From Pseudomonas chlororaphis (GTDB lineage: Bacteria > Pseudomonadota > Gammaproteobacteria > Pseudomonadales > Pseudomonadaceae), in assembly GCF_003731765.1 (NCBI RefSeq), contig NZ_MOAL01000004.1:372001-436000 (forward strand): 64,000 nt of DNA, read 5' to 3'. Under the pieces are notes generated by a model. The model was given only the letters and a program-made list of their open reading frames with translations. It was not told the DNA's origin and searched no databases. This document shows, in pieces, positions 20,425 to 27,886 of the stretch. The stretch's first letter is position 1, and the number at the start of each line of letters is the position of its first letter. The translations under genes and the position numbers were made by a program.

Positions 20425-21459
20425 ATGCCCCAAGCATTGACCCTCAACCAGCGTATCGTCCTGGTGTCCCGCCCCCAGGGCGCGCCGGTCCCGGAGAACT
20501 TTCGCCTGGAACGCGAGGCGCTGCCGGACCTGGCAGACGGCCAGGTCTTGCTCAAGACCCTGTACCTGTCCCTGGACCCTTACATGCGTGGACGCATGAG
20601 TGACGCGCCGTCCTACGCGGCCCCGGTCGAACTCAATGAGGTCATGACCGGCGGCGCCGTGAGCCGGGTCGAGCGTTCCCTCAACCCGAAATTCCAGGAA
20701 GGCGATCTGGTGGTGGGTGCCACCGGCTGGCAAAGCCACAGCATCTCTGACGGCCGCAACCTGGTACCCGTACCCTCCGGGCTGCCCAGCCCGTCCATGG
20801 CCCTGGGGGTGCTGGGCATGCCCGGCATGACCGCTTACATGGGTCTGATGGACATCGGCCAGCCCAAAGCCGGGGAAACCCTGGTGGTCGCGGCAGCCTC
20901 GGGCGCCGTTGGCTCGGTGGTCGGGCAGGTGGCCAAGCTCAAGGGGCTGCGTGTGGTGGGCGTTGCAGGAGGGGCGGACAAGTGCCGCTACGTGGTTGAG
21001 GAGTTGGGGTTCGATGCGTGCATCGATCACAAGAGCCCGGACTTCAGCGATGAGTTGGCCCAGGCCTGCCCCAAAGGCGTGGACATCTACTTTGAAAACG
21101 TCGGCGGCAAGGTCTTCGACGCAGTGCTACCGCTGCTCAATGCCAAGGCGCGGATTCCTCTGTGCGGCCTGATCGCCCAGTACAACGCCCAGGATGTGCC
21201 CGCCGGGCCGGACCGCTTGCCCCTGCTGCAACGGGCCTTGTTGACCAAGCGTGTACGCATCCAGGGGTTTATCGTGTTCGACGATTATGGTGATCGCCAG
21301 CCCGAATTCATCAGCGCCATGGCGCCTTGGGTACGGGACGGCAAGATCAAGTTCAAGGAAGACGTGGTGGAGGGGCTCGAGCAAGCGCCGGAGGCCTTTA
21401 TCGGCCTGCTGGAAGGGCGCAACTTCGGCAAGTTGGTGGTGCGGGTCGCCGAAGCCTGA
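20425..21459 (+). CDS. NADP-dependent medium-chain oxidoreductase (MDR superfamily)
   Basis: A 344-residue zinc-independent reductase of the leukotriene B4 dehydrogenase/CurA-like group, which typically reduces double bonds of enones or quinones with NADPH. The N-terminal GroES-like part has LVSRPQGAPVPENFRLEREA and SLDPYMRGRMSD. The Rossmann fold shows VAAASGAVGSVVGQVAKLKG and then VVGVAGGADKCRYVVEELGF. VDIYFENVGGKVFDAVLPLL and the LCGLIAQYN segment are characteristic. A good ribosome site (AAAGGAG) precedes the ATG. The exact substrate is unknown. It is inserted between ebfC and recR. Confidence 0.88.
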   Translation: MPQALTLNQRIVLVSRPQGAPVPENFRLEREALPDLADGQVLLKTLYLSLDPYMRGRMSDAPSYAAPVELNEVMTGGAVSRVERSLNPKFQEGDLVVGATGWQSHSISDGRNLVPVPSGLPSPSMALGVLGMPGMTAYMGLMDIGQPKAGETLVVAAASGAVGSVVGQVAKLKGLRVVGVAGGADKCRYVVEELGFDACIDHKSPDFSDELAQACPKGVDIYFENVGGKVFDAVLPLLNAKARIPLCGLIAQYNAQDVPAGPDRLPLLQRALLTKRVRIQGFIVFDDYGDRQPEFISAMAPWVRDGKIKFKEDVVEGLEQAPEAFIGLLEGRNFGKLVVRVAEA

Positions 21460-21524
21460 GCATTTGACGCTGGTCAGAGGCGCGGGTATAAACCGCGTCT
21501 CGTTGTTTAGTCGGACCTTTGCCC

Positions 21525-22127
21525 ATGAGCTTCAGCCCCCTGATTCGCCAACTGATCGACGCCTTGCGCACCTTGCCGGGCGTGGGCCAGAAAACCGCCC
21601 AGCGCATGGCCCTGCAACTGCTGGAGCGTGACCGCGGCGGCGGCTCCCGACTGGCACAAGCCTTGAGCCAGGCCATGGAAGGGGTAGGGCACTGCCGGTT
21701 GTGCCGCACCCTGACGGAAGACGACCTGTGCCCGCAATGTGCCGACACCCGTCGCGACGACACCCTGCTGTGCGTGGTGGAGGGGCCGATGGATGTGTAT
21801 GCCGTGGAGCAGACCGGTTATCGCGGTCGTTACTTCGTGCTCAAGGGCCACCTGTCGCCGCTCGACGGCCTGGGGCCGGAGGCGATTGGCATTCCGCAAT
21901 TGCTGGCGCGGATCGACGAGCAAGGCAGCTTCACCGAAGTGATCCTGGCCACCAACCCCACCGTCGAAGGTGAGGCAACGGCCCATTACATCGCCCAATT
22001 GCTCCACCACAAAGGCCTGGTGGCCTCGCGCATCGCCCATGGCGTGCCTTTGGGTGGCGAGCTGGAGCTGGTGGATGGCGGGACCCTCGCGCATTCCTTT
22101 GCCGGGCGTAAACCCATCGCCCTGTAA
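21525..22127 (+). CDS. recR: Recombination protein RecR
   Basis: A 200-residue protein that, with RecO and RecF, loads RecA onto SSB-covered gaps. It starts at the ATG giving [20 protein letters not shown]. The helix-hairpin-helix [20 protein letters not shown] is N-terminal. The zinc finger is [16 protein letters not shown] at about residue 57. The Toprim domain has [20 protein letters not shown] and [19 protein letters not shown]. Its C-terminal [20 protein letters not shown] is canonical. An in-frame TTG two codons upstream is a weaker alternative start. Confidence 0.96.
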   Translation: MSFSPLIRQLIDALRTLPGVGQKTAQRMALQLLERDRGGGSRLAQALSQAMEGVGHCRLCRTLTEDDLCPQCADTRRDDTLLCVVEGPMDVYAVEQTGYRGRYFVLKGHLSPLDGLGPEAIGIPQLLARIDEQGSFTEVILATNPTVEGEATAHYIAQLLHHKGLVASRIAHGVPLGGELELVDGGTLAHSFAGRKPIAL

Positions 22128-22184
22128 CGCGGCTGGTAGGCGCCGGCTGGCCGGCAAACGCGAACAACGCAGAGTATCTTGATA

Positions 22185-22202
22185 ACCAAGCAAGCGCTTG
22201 GT
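22185..22202. promoter_or_regulatory. Palindromic operator upstream of acyl-CoA dehydrogenase
   Basis: ACCAAGC-AAGC-GCTTGGT is a perfect 7-bp inverted repeat with a 4-base spacer, 33 bases before the acyl-CoA dehydrogenase start. The form suits a TetR-type repressor, but no such gene is adjacent, so the regulator would act from elsewhere. The role is inferred from symmetry and position. Confidence 0.55.
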
Positions 22203-22234
22203 AAGTTCCCTCGACCCTTCAGAGGAGCTTGCCG

Positions 22235-23383
22235 ATGTCTGCCTGCCAGGAATACTTCGACCCTAGCCATCAGTTGGTCCGCGACAGCGTTCGCCGTTTC
22301 GTCGAGCGTGAAATTCTCCCCGAGATCGATCAATGGGAAGAGGCGGCGAGCTTCCCTCGGGAGCTGTACCTCAAGGCCGGCGCCGCCGGAATCCTCGGTA
22401 TCGGCTATCCCGAATCGCTGGGGGGCAGCCATGAAGGCGACCTGTTCGCCAAGATTGCCGCCAGCGAAGAGCTGATGCGCAGTGGCTCCGGTGGTTTGGT
22501 GGCAGGCTTGGGGTCTCTGGATATCGGCCTGCCGCCGATCGTCAAATGGGCCCGTCCCGAGGTGCGTGAGCGTGTGGTGCCCCAGGTGCTCTCCGGGGCC
22601 TGCATCAGCGCCTTGGCGGTCACTGAGCCCAGCGGTGGTTCGGACGTGGCCAACCTGCAAACCCGCGCCGTGCGCGAGGGCGACGTTTACCGTGTCAGCG
22701 GCAGCAAGACCTTTATCACCAGTGGTGTGCGCGCGGATTTCTACACCGTCGCGGTGCGCACTGGCGAGCCGGGTTTCGGCGGCATCAGCCTGCTGTTGAT
22801 CGAGAAGGGCACCCCGGGATTCACCGTCGGTCAGCCCCTGAAGAAGATGGGCTGGTGGGCGTCGGACACCGCCGAGCTGTTCTTTGATAACTGCCGGGTG
22901 CCGGTGGGCAATTTGATTGGGGCGGAAAACATGGGCTTCGCCTGCATCATGGGCAACTTCCAGAGCGAGCGTTTGGCCTTGGCGCTGATGGCCAACATGA
23001 CCGCGCAACTGGCGTTGGAAGAAAGCCTGAAGTGGGCACGGCAGCGCGAAGCCTTCGGCAAGCCCATTGGCAAATTCCAGGTGCTCAAGCATCGCTTGGC
23101 GGAAATGGCCACGGCGCTGGAGGTGTCGCGGGAATTCACCTATCGCCAGGCGGCGAAGATGGCGGCGGGCAAGAGCGTGATCAAGGAAATTTCCATGGCC
23201 AAGAACTTTGCCACCGATACCGCCGATCGCATCACCCATGACGCCGTGCAGATCCTCGGGGGCATGGGTTACATACGTGACAGCCTGGTGGAGCGCCTGT
23301 ACCGCGACAACCGGATCCTCTCCATCGGAGGCGGGACCCGTGAAGTGATGAATGAAATCATCAGCAAGCAGATGGGGCTCTGA
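22235..23383 (+). CDS. Acyl-CoA dehydrogenase family protein
   Basis: A 382-residue FAD enzyme that introduces the alpha-beta double bond into an acyl-CoA thioester. The ATG follows GAGGAG at 22219. FAD and substrate-binding segments include ALAVTEPSGGSDVANLQTRA and GSKTFITSGVRADFYTVAVR. The end of the protein reads ILSIGGGTREVMNEIISKQM, where medium-chain enzymes have a Glu. The catalytic base is therefore probably the Glu in NFQSERLALALM, as in long-chain and isovaleryl-CoA dehydrogenases. Chain-length or branched-acyl specificity cannot be settled by eye. A palindromic operator lies just upstream. Confidence 0.9.
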   Translation: MSACQEYFDPSHQLVRDSVRRFVEREILPEIDQWEEAASFPRELYLKAGAAGILGIGYPESLGGSHEGDLFAKIAASEELMRSGSGGLVAGLGSLDIGLPPIVKWARPEVRERVVPQVLSGACISALAVTEPSGGSDVANLQTRAVREGDVYRVSGSKTFITSGVRADFYTVAVRTGEPGFGGISLLLIEKGTPGFTVGQPLKKMGWWASDTAELFFDNCRVPVGNLIGAENMGFACIMGNFQSERLALALMANMTAQLALEESLKWARQREAFGKPIGKFQVLKHRLAEMATALEVSREFTYRQAAKMAAGKSVIKEISMAKNFATDTADRITHDAVQILGGMGYIRDSLVERLYRDNRILSIGGGTREVMNEIISKQMGL

Positions 23384-23441
23384 CTGCGCAGGCTCGCCCG
23401 TCTTCGGCTGAAGCGGGCTGCCTGCGAGTGGGGTAGGGCGT

Positions 23442-23990
23442 TTAGCGTTCGGTCAGGGAAAACTGGGTCAGGCAAAAGGTCGGGATGCCCATGTCTTCCA
23501 GCTTTTGCGAGCCGCCCAGTTCCGGCAGGTCGATGATGGCCGCGGCTTCGAAGATTTTCGCCCCCATGCGTCGCACCAGGTTGGCGGCAGCGATCAGGGT
23601 GCCACCGGTGGCGATCAGGTCATCGAACATCAACACCGAGTCGCCTTCGCACAGGCTGTCGGCATGGACTTCGAGATAGGCTTCGCCGTACTCGGTCTGG
23701 TAACCCTCGGCGAGCACGTCGGCCGGCAGTTTGCCTTGCTTGCGGAACAGGATCAGGGGTTTGTTCAACTGGTAGGCAATGATCGAACCGATCAGGAAGC
23801 CGCGGGCGTCCATGGCGCCAATGTGGCTGAAGTCTTCTTCGACATAACGCTGGGCGAAACTGTCGGCCACCAGGCGCAAGGCCTTGGGCGATTGGAACAG
23901 CGGGGTGATGTCGCGGAAGATCACGCCCGGCTTGGGAAAGTCGATGACGGGGCGGATCAGGGATTTGATATCGAAGGGGTCGAAGGCCAT
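23442..23990 (-). CDS. apt: Adenine phosphoribosyltransferase
   Basis: A 182-residue purine salvage enzyme that makes AMP from adenine and PRPP. The start [20 protein letters not shown] is favoured over a longer open frame because it matches the family N-terminus. The PRPP loop is [20 protein letters not shown], and the substrate region includes [17 protein letters not shown] and [19 protein letters not shown]. It is transcribed towards the acyl-CoA dehydrogenase and lies downstream of anr on the same strand. Confidence 0.95.
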   Translation of the reverse strand: MAFDPFDIKSLIRPVIDFPKPGVIFRDITPLFQSPKALRLVADSFAQRYVEEDFSHIGAMDARGFLIGSIIAYQLNKPLILFRKQGKLPADVLAEGYQTEYGEAYLEVHADSLCEGDSVLMFDDLIATGGTLIAAANLVRRMGAKIFEAAAIIDLPELGGSQKLEDMGIPTFCLTQFSLTER

Positions 23991-24072
23991 TTTCGGAGTG
24001 TCCTGGCGGGCAAATGAGCCGCGCCAGTATAACCGCGGCTGGGCCACTTGGCTCAGCCGCAAACCGCCAGGG

Positions 24073-24807
24073 TCAGCCTTCCAGGGAGCCGCCAGCCAGG
24101 GCGCAGAGCTGGATCGGGTCGAGGATGTGCACTTCCTTGCCCTCGGCCGCCAGCAACTCGTTCTGCTGGAAGCGCGTGAACACACGGGACACGGTCTCGA
24201 CCGCCAGGCCCAGGTAGTTGCCGATTTCGTTGCGCGACATGCTCAGGCGGAACTGGTTGGCCGAGAACCCACGGGCCCGGAAACGCGCCGACAGGTTGAC
24301 CAGGAAGGTGGCAATGCGTTCGTCGGCGGTCTTTTTCGACAGCAGCAGCATCATTTGCTGATCGTCGCGAATCTCGCGGCTCATCACGCGCATCAGTTGC
24401 CGGCGCAGTTGAGGCAACTGCAGGGCCAGTTCGTCGAGGCGTTCAAAGGGGATTTCACAGACTGAGGTAGTTTCCAGCGCCTGGGCCGACACCGGGTGGC
24501 TTTCGGTGTCGACGCCGGACAGGCCCACCAGTTCGCTGGGAAGGTGGAAGCCGGTGATTTGCTCTTCGCCGCTGTCGCTCAGGCTGAAGGTTTTCAGGGC
24601 GCCGGAACGAACGGCATACACGGAATCGAATTTATCGCCTTGGCGGAAAAGGAACTCGCCTTTCTTGAGCGGGCGGCCACGTTTGACGATGTCGTCCAGC
24701 GCATCCATGTCCTCCAGATTCAAAGAAAGTGGCAGGCAGAGGGGGGCCAGGCTGCAATCCTTGCAATGGGCCTGGTTGTGAGCGCGCAGTTTAACTGGCT
24801 CTGACAT
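24073..24807 (-). CDS. anr: Anaerobic regulator Anr (Fnr/Crp family)
   Basis: A 244-residue oxygen-sensing transcription factor that switches on anaerobic and microaerobic genes. The start [12 protein letters not shown] is preceded by AAGGA. The 4Fe-4S ligands are visible: [11 protein letters not shown] supplies three cysteines and VCEIPFERL the fourth. The cyclic-nucleotide-like domain includes [20 protein letters not shown]. The C-terminal helix-turn-helix has [20 protein letters not shown], with E, S and R recognition residues that read TTGAT half-sites. Its boxes are found before hemN and the second cco operon in this window. Neighbours apt and hemN match the known Pseudomonas order. Confidence 0.96.
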   Translation of the reverse strand: MSEPVKLRAHNQAHCKDCSLAPLCLPLSLNLEDMDALDDIVKRGRPLKKGEFLFRQGDKFDSVYAVRSGALKTFSLSDSGEEQITGFHLPSELVGLSGVDTESHPVSAQALETTSVCEIPFERLDELALQLPQLRRQLMRVMSREIRDDQQMMLLLSKKTADERIATFLVNLSARFRARGFSANQFRLSMSRNEIGNYLGLAVETVSRVFTRFQQNELLAAEGKEVHILDPIQLCALAGGSLEG

Positions 24808-24960
24808 TCTAGAATCCTTGTGGGAAAACACACATAAGCCGTAAGGGTAACTCACGGGAGGAGGTTCCGGCCAGTCCATGGCGTATTGGCGCTTAGTCGT
24901 AAAGCAATACCTTTTGGGGTCGATAACCCGGTATCTGAAACAACATCGAGTGGCTCCTTT

Positions 24961-25440
24961 ATGCCCCCAATTGGCGGTATTACCAATGGCAACAGTCACT
25001 TGCAGGCGGCCGGCGACGCCTTGGCGGACTCGGCCAGTTCACCCTTGGAGCTATCGCCCCTGGCTGAGCATGCCCAGTCGGCGCAGAGCGTCAAAGTGTC
25101 GCTGTCCGGTGTAGGCCTGCAGCGGGCAGCGGCGTCCAGTGCCGATGACCGCGATATCGAAGAGAGCGGTCTGCCCGAGAATATTCAGAACATTCTCAAA
25201 ATGATTCGCAAACTGAAGCAACAAATCGCCGAAAAACTCGCCGAGCTGCAAGCCGTGATGGCCAATCGGCGCCTGTCGCCCGAAGAGTCCCAGGCCAAGG
25301 TGGCCGCCCTGCAATCGGCAATGGCCGGTCTCAACGCTGGTTTGATGACCGCCAACATGGCGCTGGCCAAAGCCTTGAAAGAGGCCGGGCTGAGCCCTGA
25401 ACTGCTGATGAAAGCGGCATCCCTGGCGATGAAGTCCTAG
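24961..25440 (+). CDS. Conserved hypothetical protein between anr and hemN
   Basis: A 159-residue protein of unknown function. The first 70 residues are low complexity (Ser, Ala, Gly). Residues about 75-120 are predicted amphipathic coiled coil ([20 protein letters not shown], then [13 protein letters not shown]). The last 40 residues are Ala/Met/Leu-rich helix ([20 protein letters not shown]). It has no signal peptide or cysteines. The ATG at 24961 lacks a strong ribosome site; a TTG at 24886 is a possible alternative. The gene is convergent with hemN, and the two stop codons overlap in the palindrome CTAG. A gene in this position is conserved in Pseudomonas as I recall. Confidence 0.65.
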   Translation: MPPIGGITNGNSHLQAAGDALADSASSPLELSPLAEHAQSAQSVKVSLSGVGLQRAAASSADDRDIEESGLPENIQNILKMIRKLKQQIAEKLAELQAVMANRRLSPEESQAKVAALQSAMAGLNAGLMTANMALAKALKEAGLSPELLMKAASLAMKS

Positions 25441-26819
25441 ATCACCCGGGAAAACCGCTGGCGGTTCTGCTGCCCCAAGTAGGCATCGAACACCATGCAC
25501 ACTGAGCGCACCAACAAGCGACCGGCTGGCAGGACCTGGATCTGCTGAGGGCCCAGTTCGATCAGGCCGTCACTGGCCATGGCTTGCAACTGCGGCCATA
25601 GCTCATTGAAGTACCCGCGAAAGTCGATGTTGAAGGCCCGCTCGATGTCCTCGAAGCGCAGGCTGAAGTTGCAGATCAGTTGCTGAATCACCTCGCGGCG
25701 CAGGCGGTCATCGGTGTTGCACACCAGGCCCCGGCTGGTGGCCAGTTGCGCGCCGGCCAGGGCGTTCTGGTATTGAGTCAGGTCGCTGCTGTTCTGGCAG
25801 TACAGATCGCCAATCTGGCTGATGGCCGACACCCCGAGCCCGATCAGGTCGCAATGGCCGTGGGTGGTGTAGCCCTGGAAGTTGCGTTGCAGAGTCGACT
25901 CTTCCTGAGCGATGGCCAGCTCGTCGTCCGGCAGGGCGAAATGGTCCATGCCGATGTAGCGATAGCCGGCAGCAGTCAGTTGTTCGATGGTGCGTTGCAG
26001 CATCTGCAGTTTGTCGGCAGCGGCTGGCAAATCGTTGCTGTTGATCCGCCGCTGGGGCATGAAGCGCTCCGGCAGGTGGGCGTAGTTGAACACCGAGAGT
26101 CGGTCCGGTTGCAGGCTGATGACTTCTTCCACGGTGCGCGCAAAGTTGTCGGGCGTCTGTTTTGGCAGGCCGTAGATCAGGTCGATGTTGATCGAGCGAA
26201 ACTGCAAGGTCCTTGCGGCCTCGATCACTGCGCGGGTTTCCTCCAGGCTCTGCAGGCGATTGACTGCCCGCTGCACGGCCGGGTCGAGGTCCTGCAGGCC
26301 GATACTCACACGGTTGAAGCCCAGTTCCCGCAGCAGGCCCATGGTCGACCAGTCGGCCTCCCGTGGGTCGATCTCGATGCCGTAGTCGCCCGAGTCGTCG
26401 TCCAGCAGGTTGAAGTGCTTGCGCAGGTGCGTCATCAACTGACGCAGTTCGTCGTGGCTGAGAAAGGTCGGGGTGCCGCCGCCAAAGTGCAGTTGCTCCA
26501 CCTTCTGTGACGGGTCCAGGTGGCAGGCGATCAGTTGGATCTCCTGCTCCAGGCGCTGCAGATAGGGCTGGGCGCGGCCGCGGTCCTTGGTGATGACTTT
26601 ATTGCAGGCGCAGTAGTAGCAAATGTTCGCGCAAAACGGCACGTGCACATACAGCGACAGTGGGCGCAAGACTTTGCGGCTGTCGCGCAGGGCGTGCAGC
26701 AGGTCGAAGCTGCCGACCTGGCTGTTGAATTGAACGGCGGTCGGATAGGAGGTGTAGCGTGGTCCCGCCAGGTCATAACGGCGGATCAGATCTGAGTCCC
26801 AACGAATGGCGTCGAGCAT
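25437..26819 (-). CDS. hemN: Oxygen-independent coproporphyrinogen III oxidase
   Basis: A 460-residue radical-SAM enzyme that converts coproporphyrinogen III to protoporphyrinogen IX without oxygen, supplying haem when oxygen is low. The 4Fe-4S motif is VPFCANICYYCACNKVI (CxxxCxxC plus one extra Cys). Other family segments are QLHFGGGTPTFLSHDELRQL, GIEIDPREADWSTMGLLREL and MDHFALPDDELAIAQ. A perfect Anr box lies 65 bases upstream. Its haem product supplies the adjacent cbb3 oxidases, which use haem b and c. Confidence 0.96.
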   Translation of the reverse strand: MLDAIRWDSDLIRRYDLAGPRYTSYPTAVQFNSQVGSFDLLHALRDSRKVLRPLSLYVHVPFCANICYYCACNKVITKDRGRAQPYLQRLEQEIQLIACHLDPSQKVEQLHFGGGTPTFLSHDELRQLMTHLRKHFNLLDDDSGDYGIEIDPREADWSTMGLLRELGFNRVSIGLQDLDPAVQRAVNRLQSLEETRAVIEAARTLQFRSINIDLIYGLPKQTPDNFARTVEEVISLQPDRLSVFNYAHLPERFMPQRRINSNDLPAAADKLQMLQRTIEQLTAAGYRYIGMDHFALPDDELAIAQEESTLQRNFQGYTTHGHCDLIGLGVSAISQIGDLYCQNSSDLTQYQNALAGAQLATSRGLVCNTDDRLRREVIQQLICNFSLRFEDIERAFNIDFRGYFNELWPQLQAMASDGLIELGPQQIQVLPAGRLLVRSVCMVFDAYLGQQNRQRFSRVI

Positions 26820-26883
26820 GCGGGAATTCCCCCGGATAGGCTGGCAGTGTTCGCGAGTCTATGAGCTTCATGGGGAGGCCATC

Positions 26884-26897
26884 TTGATTTGTATCAA
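26884..26897 (-). promoter_or_regulatory. Anr box upstream of hemN
   Basis: TTGATTTGTATCAA, a perfect TTGAT-N4-ATCAA site centred about 71 bases before the hemN ATG. This position suits activation by Anr at low oxygen. Confidence 0.85.
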
Positions 26898-26957
26898 GGG
26901 TGTTCAGAGGCTGGAAAGCCCGTTGGACCCTGATGCGTCGGGCGGCCGGCGCTGAGT

Positions 26958-27641
26958 TTAATGCCCCATCAACCAGTGCTGGTGGGGCCCAGGCAAGGTC
27001 CAGAGGCCGAACAACATCACTAGCAGGCCGCCGGCCATGCGCACACTGCGTTTGCGCAGCAGGGCCGTGACTCGTTCGGCGGCCAGGCCCGTGGCCAGCA
27101 GCACCGGCCAGGTGCCTAGGCCGAACGCCAGCATCAGCAGGGCGCTGTCGATGGCGTTGCCCTGGCTGGCAGCCCACAGCAGGGTGCTGTAGACCAGCCC
27201 GCAAGGCAGCCAGCCCCACAGGGCACCGAGCAGCAGGGCGCGGGGCAGGCTGGAGACTGGCAGCAGCCGGTTGGCCACGGGTTGAATGTGCCGCCATAGG
27301 CCGCGTCCGAGGCTTTCAATTCGAGTCAGGCCGCTCCACCAGCCCGCCAGGTACAAGCCCATGGTGATCAACAGCAGCCCGGCCAGGTAGCGCAAGAACA
27401 ACGCCGCGGGGCTGCTGGCCACCGCCCAGCCCGCCAGGCCGATCAACAGGCCGGCGCTGGCGTAACTGAGGATGCGCCCCAGGTTGTAAGCCAGCAGCAG
27501 GCGAAACCGCCGGCTGCGTTGCTCCTTGGGAATGGCCAGGGTCAGGGCGCCCATCAGGCCACCGCACATGCCCAGGCAATGCCCACCCCCCAGCAGGCCG
27601 AGGATCAGGGCTGACACCAGCAGTGGCGCCAGCTCAAGCAC
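26958..27641 (-). CDS. TauE/SafE-like membrane protein of the cco assembly cluster
   Basis: A 227-residue polytopic membrane protein with about six helices. It begins MLELAPLLVSALILGLLGGG and continues with HCLGMCGGLMGALTLAIP, a Cys/His/Met-rich start typical of this cytochrome-biogenesis-associated subgroup. LLGALWGWLPCGLVYSTLL carries another conserved cysteine. The gene overlaps ccoS by eight bases when started at GTG 27641, so translation is probably coupled. A longer reading from 27737 is possible but adds only basic, Thr/Pro-rich sequence. A role in copper handling for the oxidase is an inference from motifs and position. Confidence 0.8.
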   Translation of the reverse strand: MLELAPLLVSALILGLLGGGHCLGMCGGLMGALTLAIPKEQRSRRFRLLLAYNLGRILSYASAGLLIGLAGWAVASSPAALFLRYLAGLLLITMGLYLAGWWSGLTRIESLGRGLWRHIQPVANRLLPVSSLPRALLLGALWGWLPCGLVYSTLLWAASQGNAIDSALLMLAFGLGTWPVLLATGLAAERVTALLRKRSVRMAGGLLVMLFGLWTLPGPHQHWLMGH

Positions 27642-27864
27642 GGGGCGGCGCCTGGTCGTTGTCGGTTGGGCGTTCTGCTTTGGACGGGTTGTTGGCCTGG
27701 TCCACGGCAGCGGTGTGGTTGGGGTCTTGGTCGTCAAACAGAATGCTGTGGGCCGGGCCGTCGAGGTCGTCGTACTGGCCGCTGTCCACCGCCCAGAAGA
27801 AGATGTACACGGCGATGGCCACGATCAGCAGGGCGGCGGGAATCATCACGTAGAGGGCGGGCAT
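27634..27864 (-). CDS. ccoS: cbb3-type oxidase assembly protein CcoS
   Basis: A 76-residue inner-membrane protein needed to insert haem and copper into the cbb3 oxidase. One helix is seen (MPALYVMIPAALLIVAIAVY), then FFWAVDSGQYDDLDGPAHSI, the family signature, and a hydrophilic tail. The start at 27864 is preferred over an in-frame Met five codons upstream. It lies 22 bases after ccoI and overlaps the next gene. Confidence 0.93.
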   Translation of the reverse strand: MPALYVMIPAALLIVAIAVYIFFWAVDSGQYDDLDGPAHSILFDDQDPNHTAAVDQANNPSKAERPTDNDQAPPRA

Positions 27865-27886
27865 CTGGACTCCAGGCACGTGCGGC

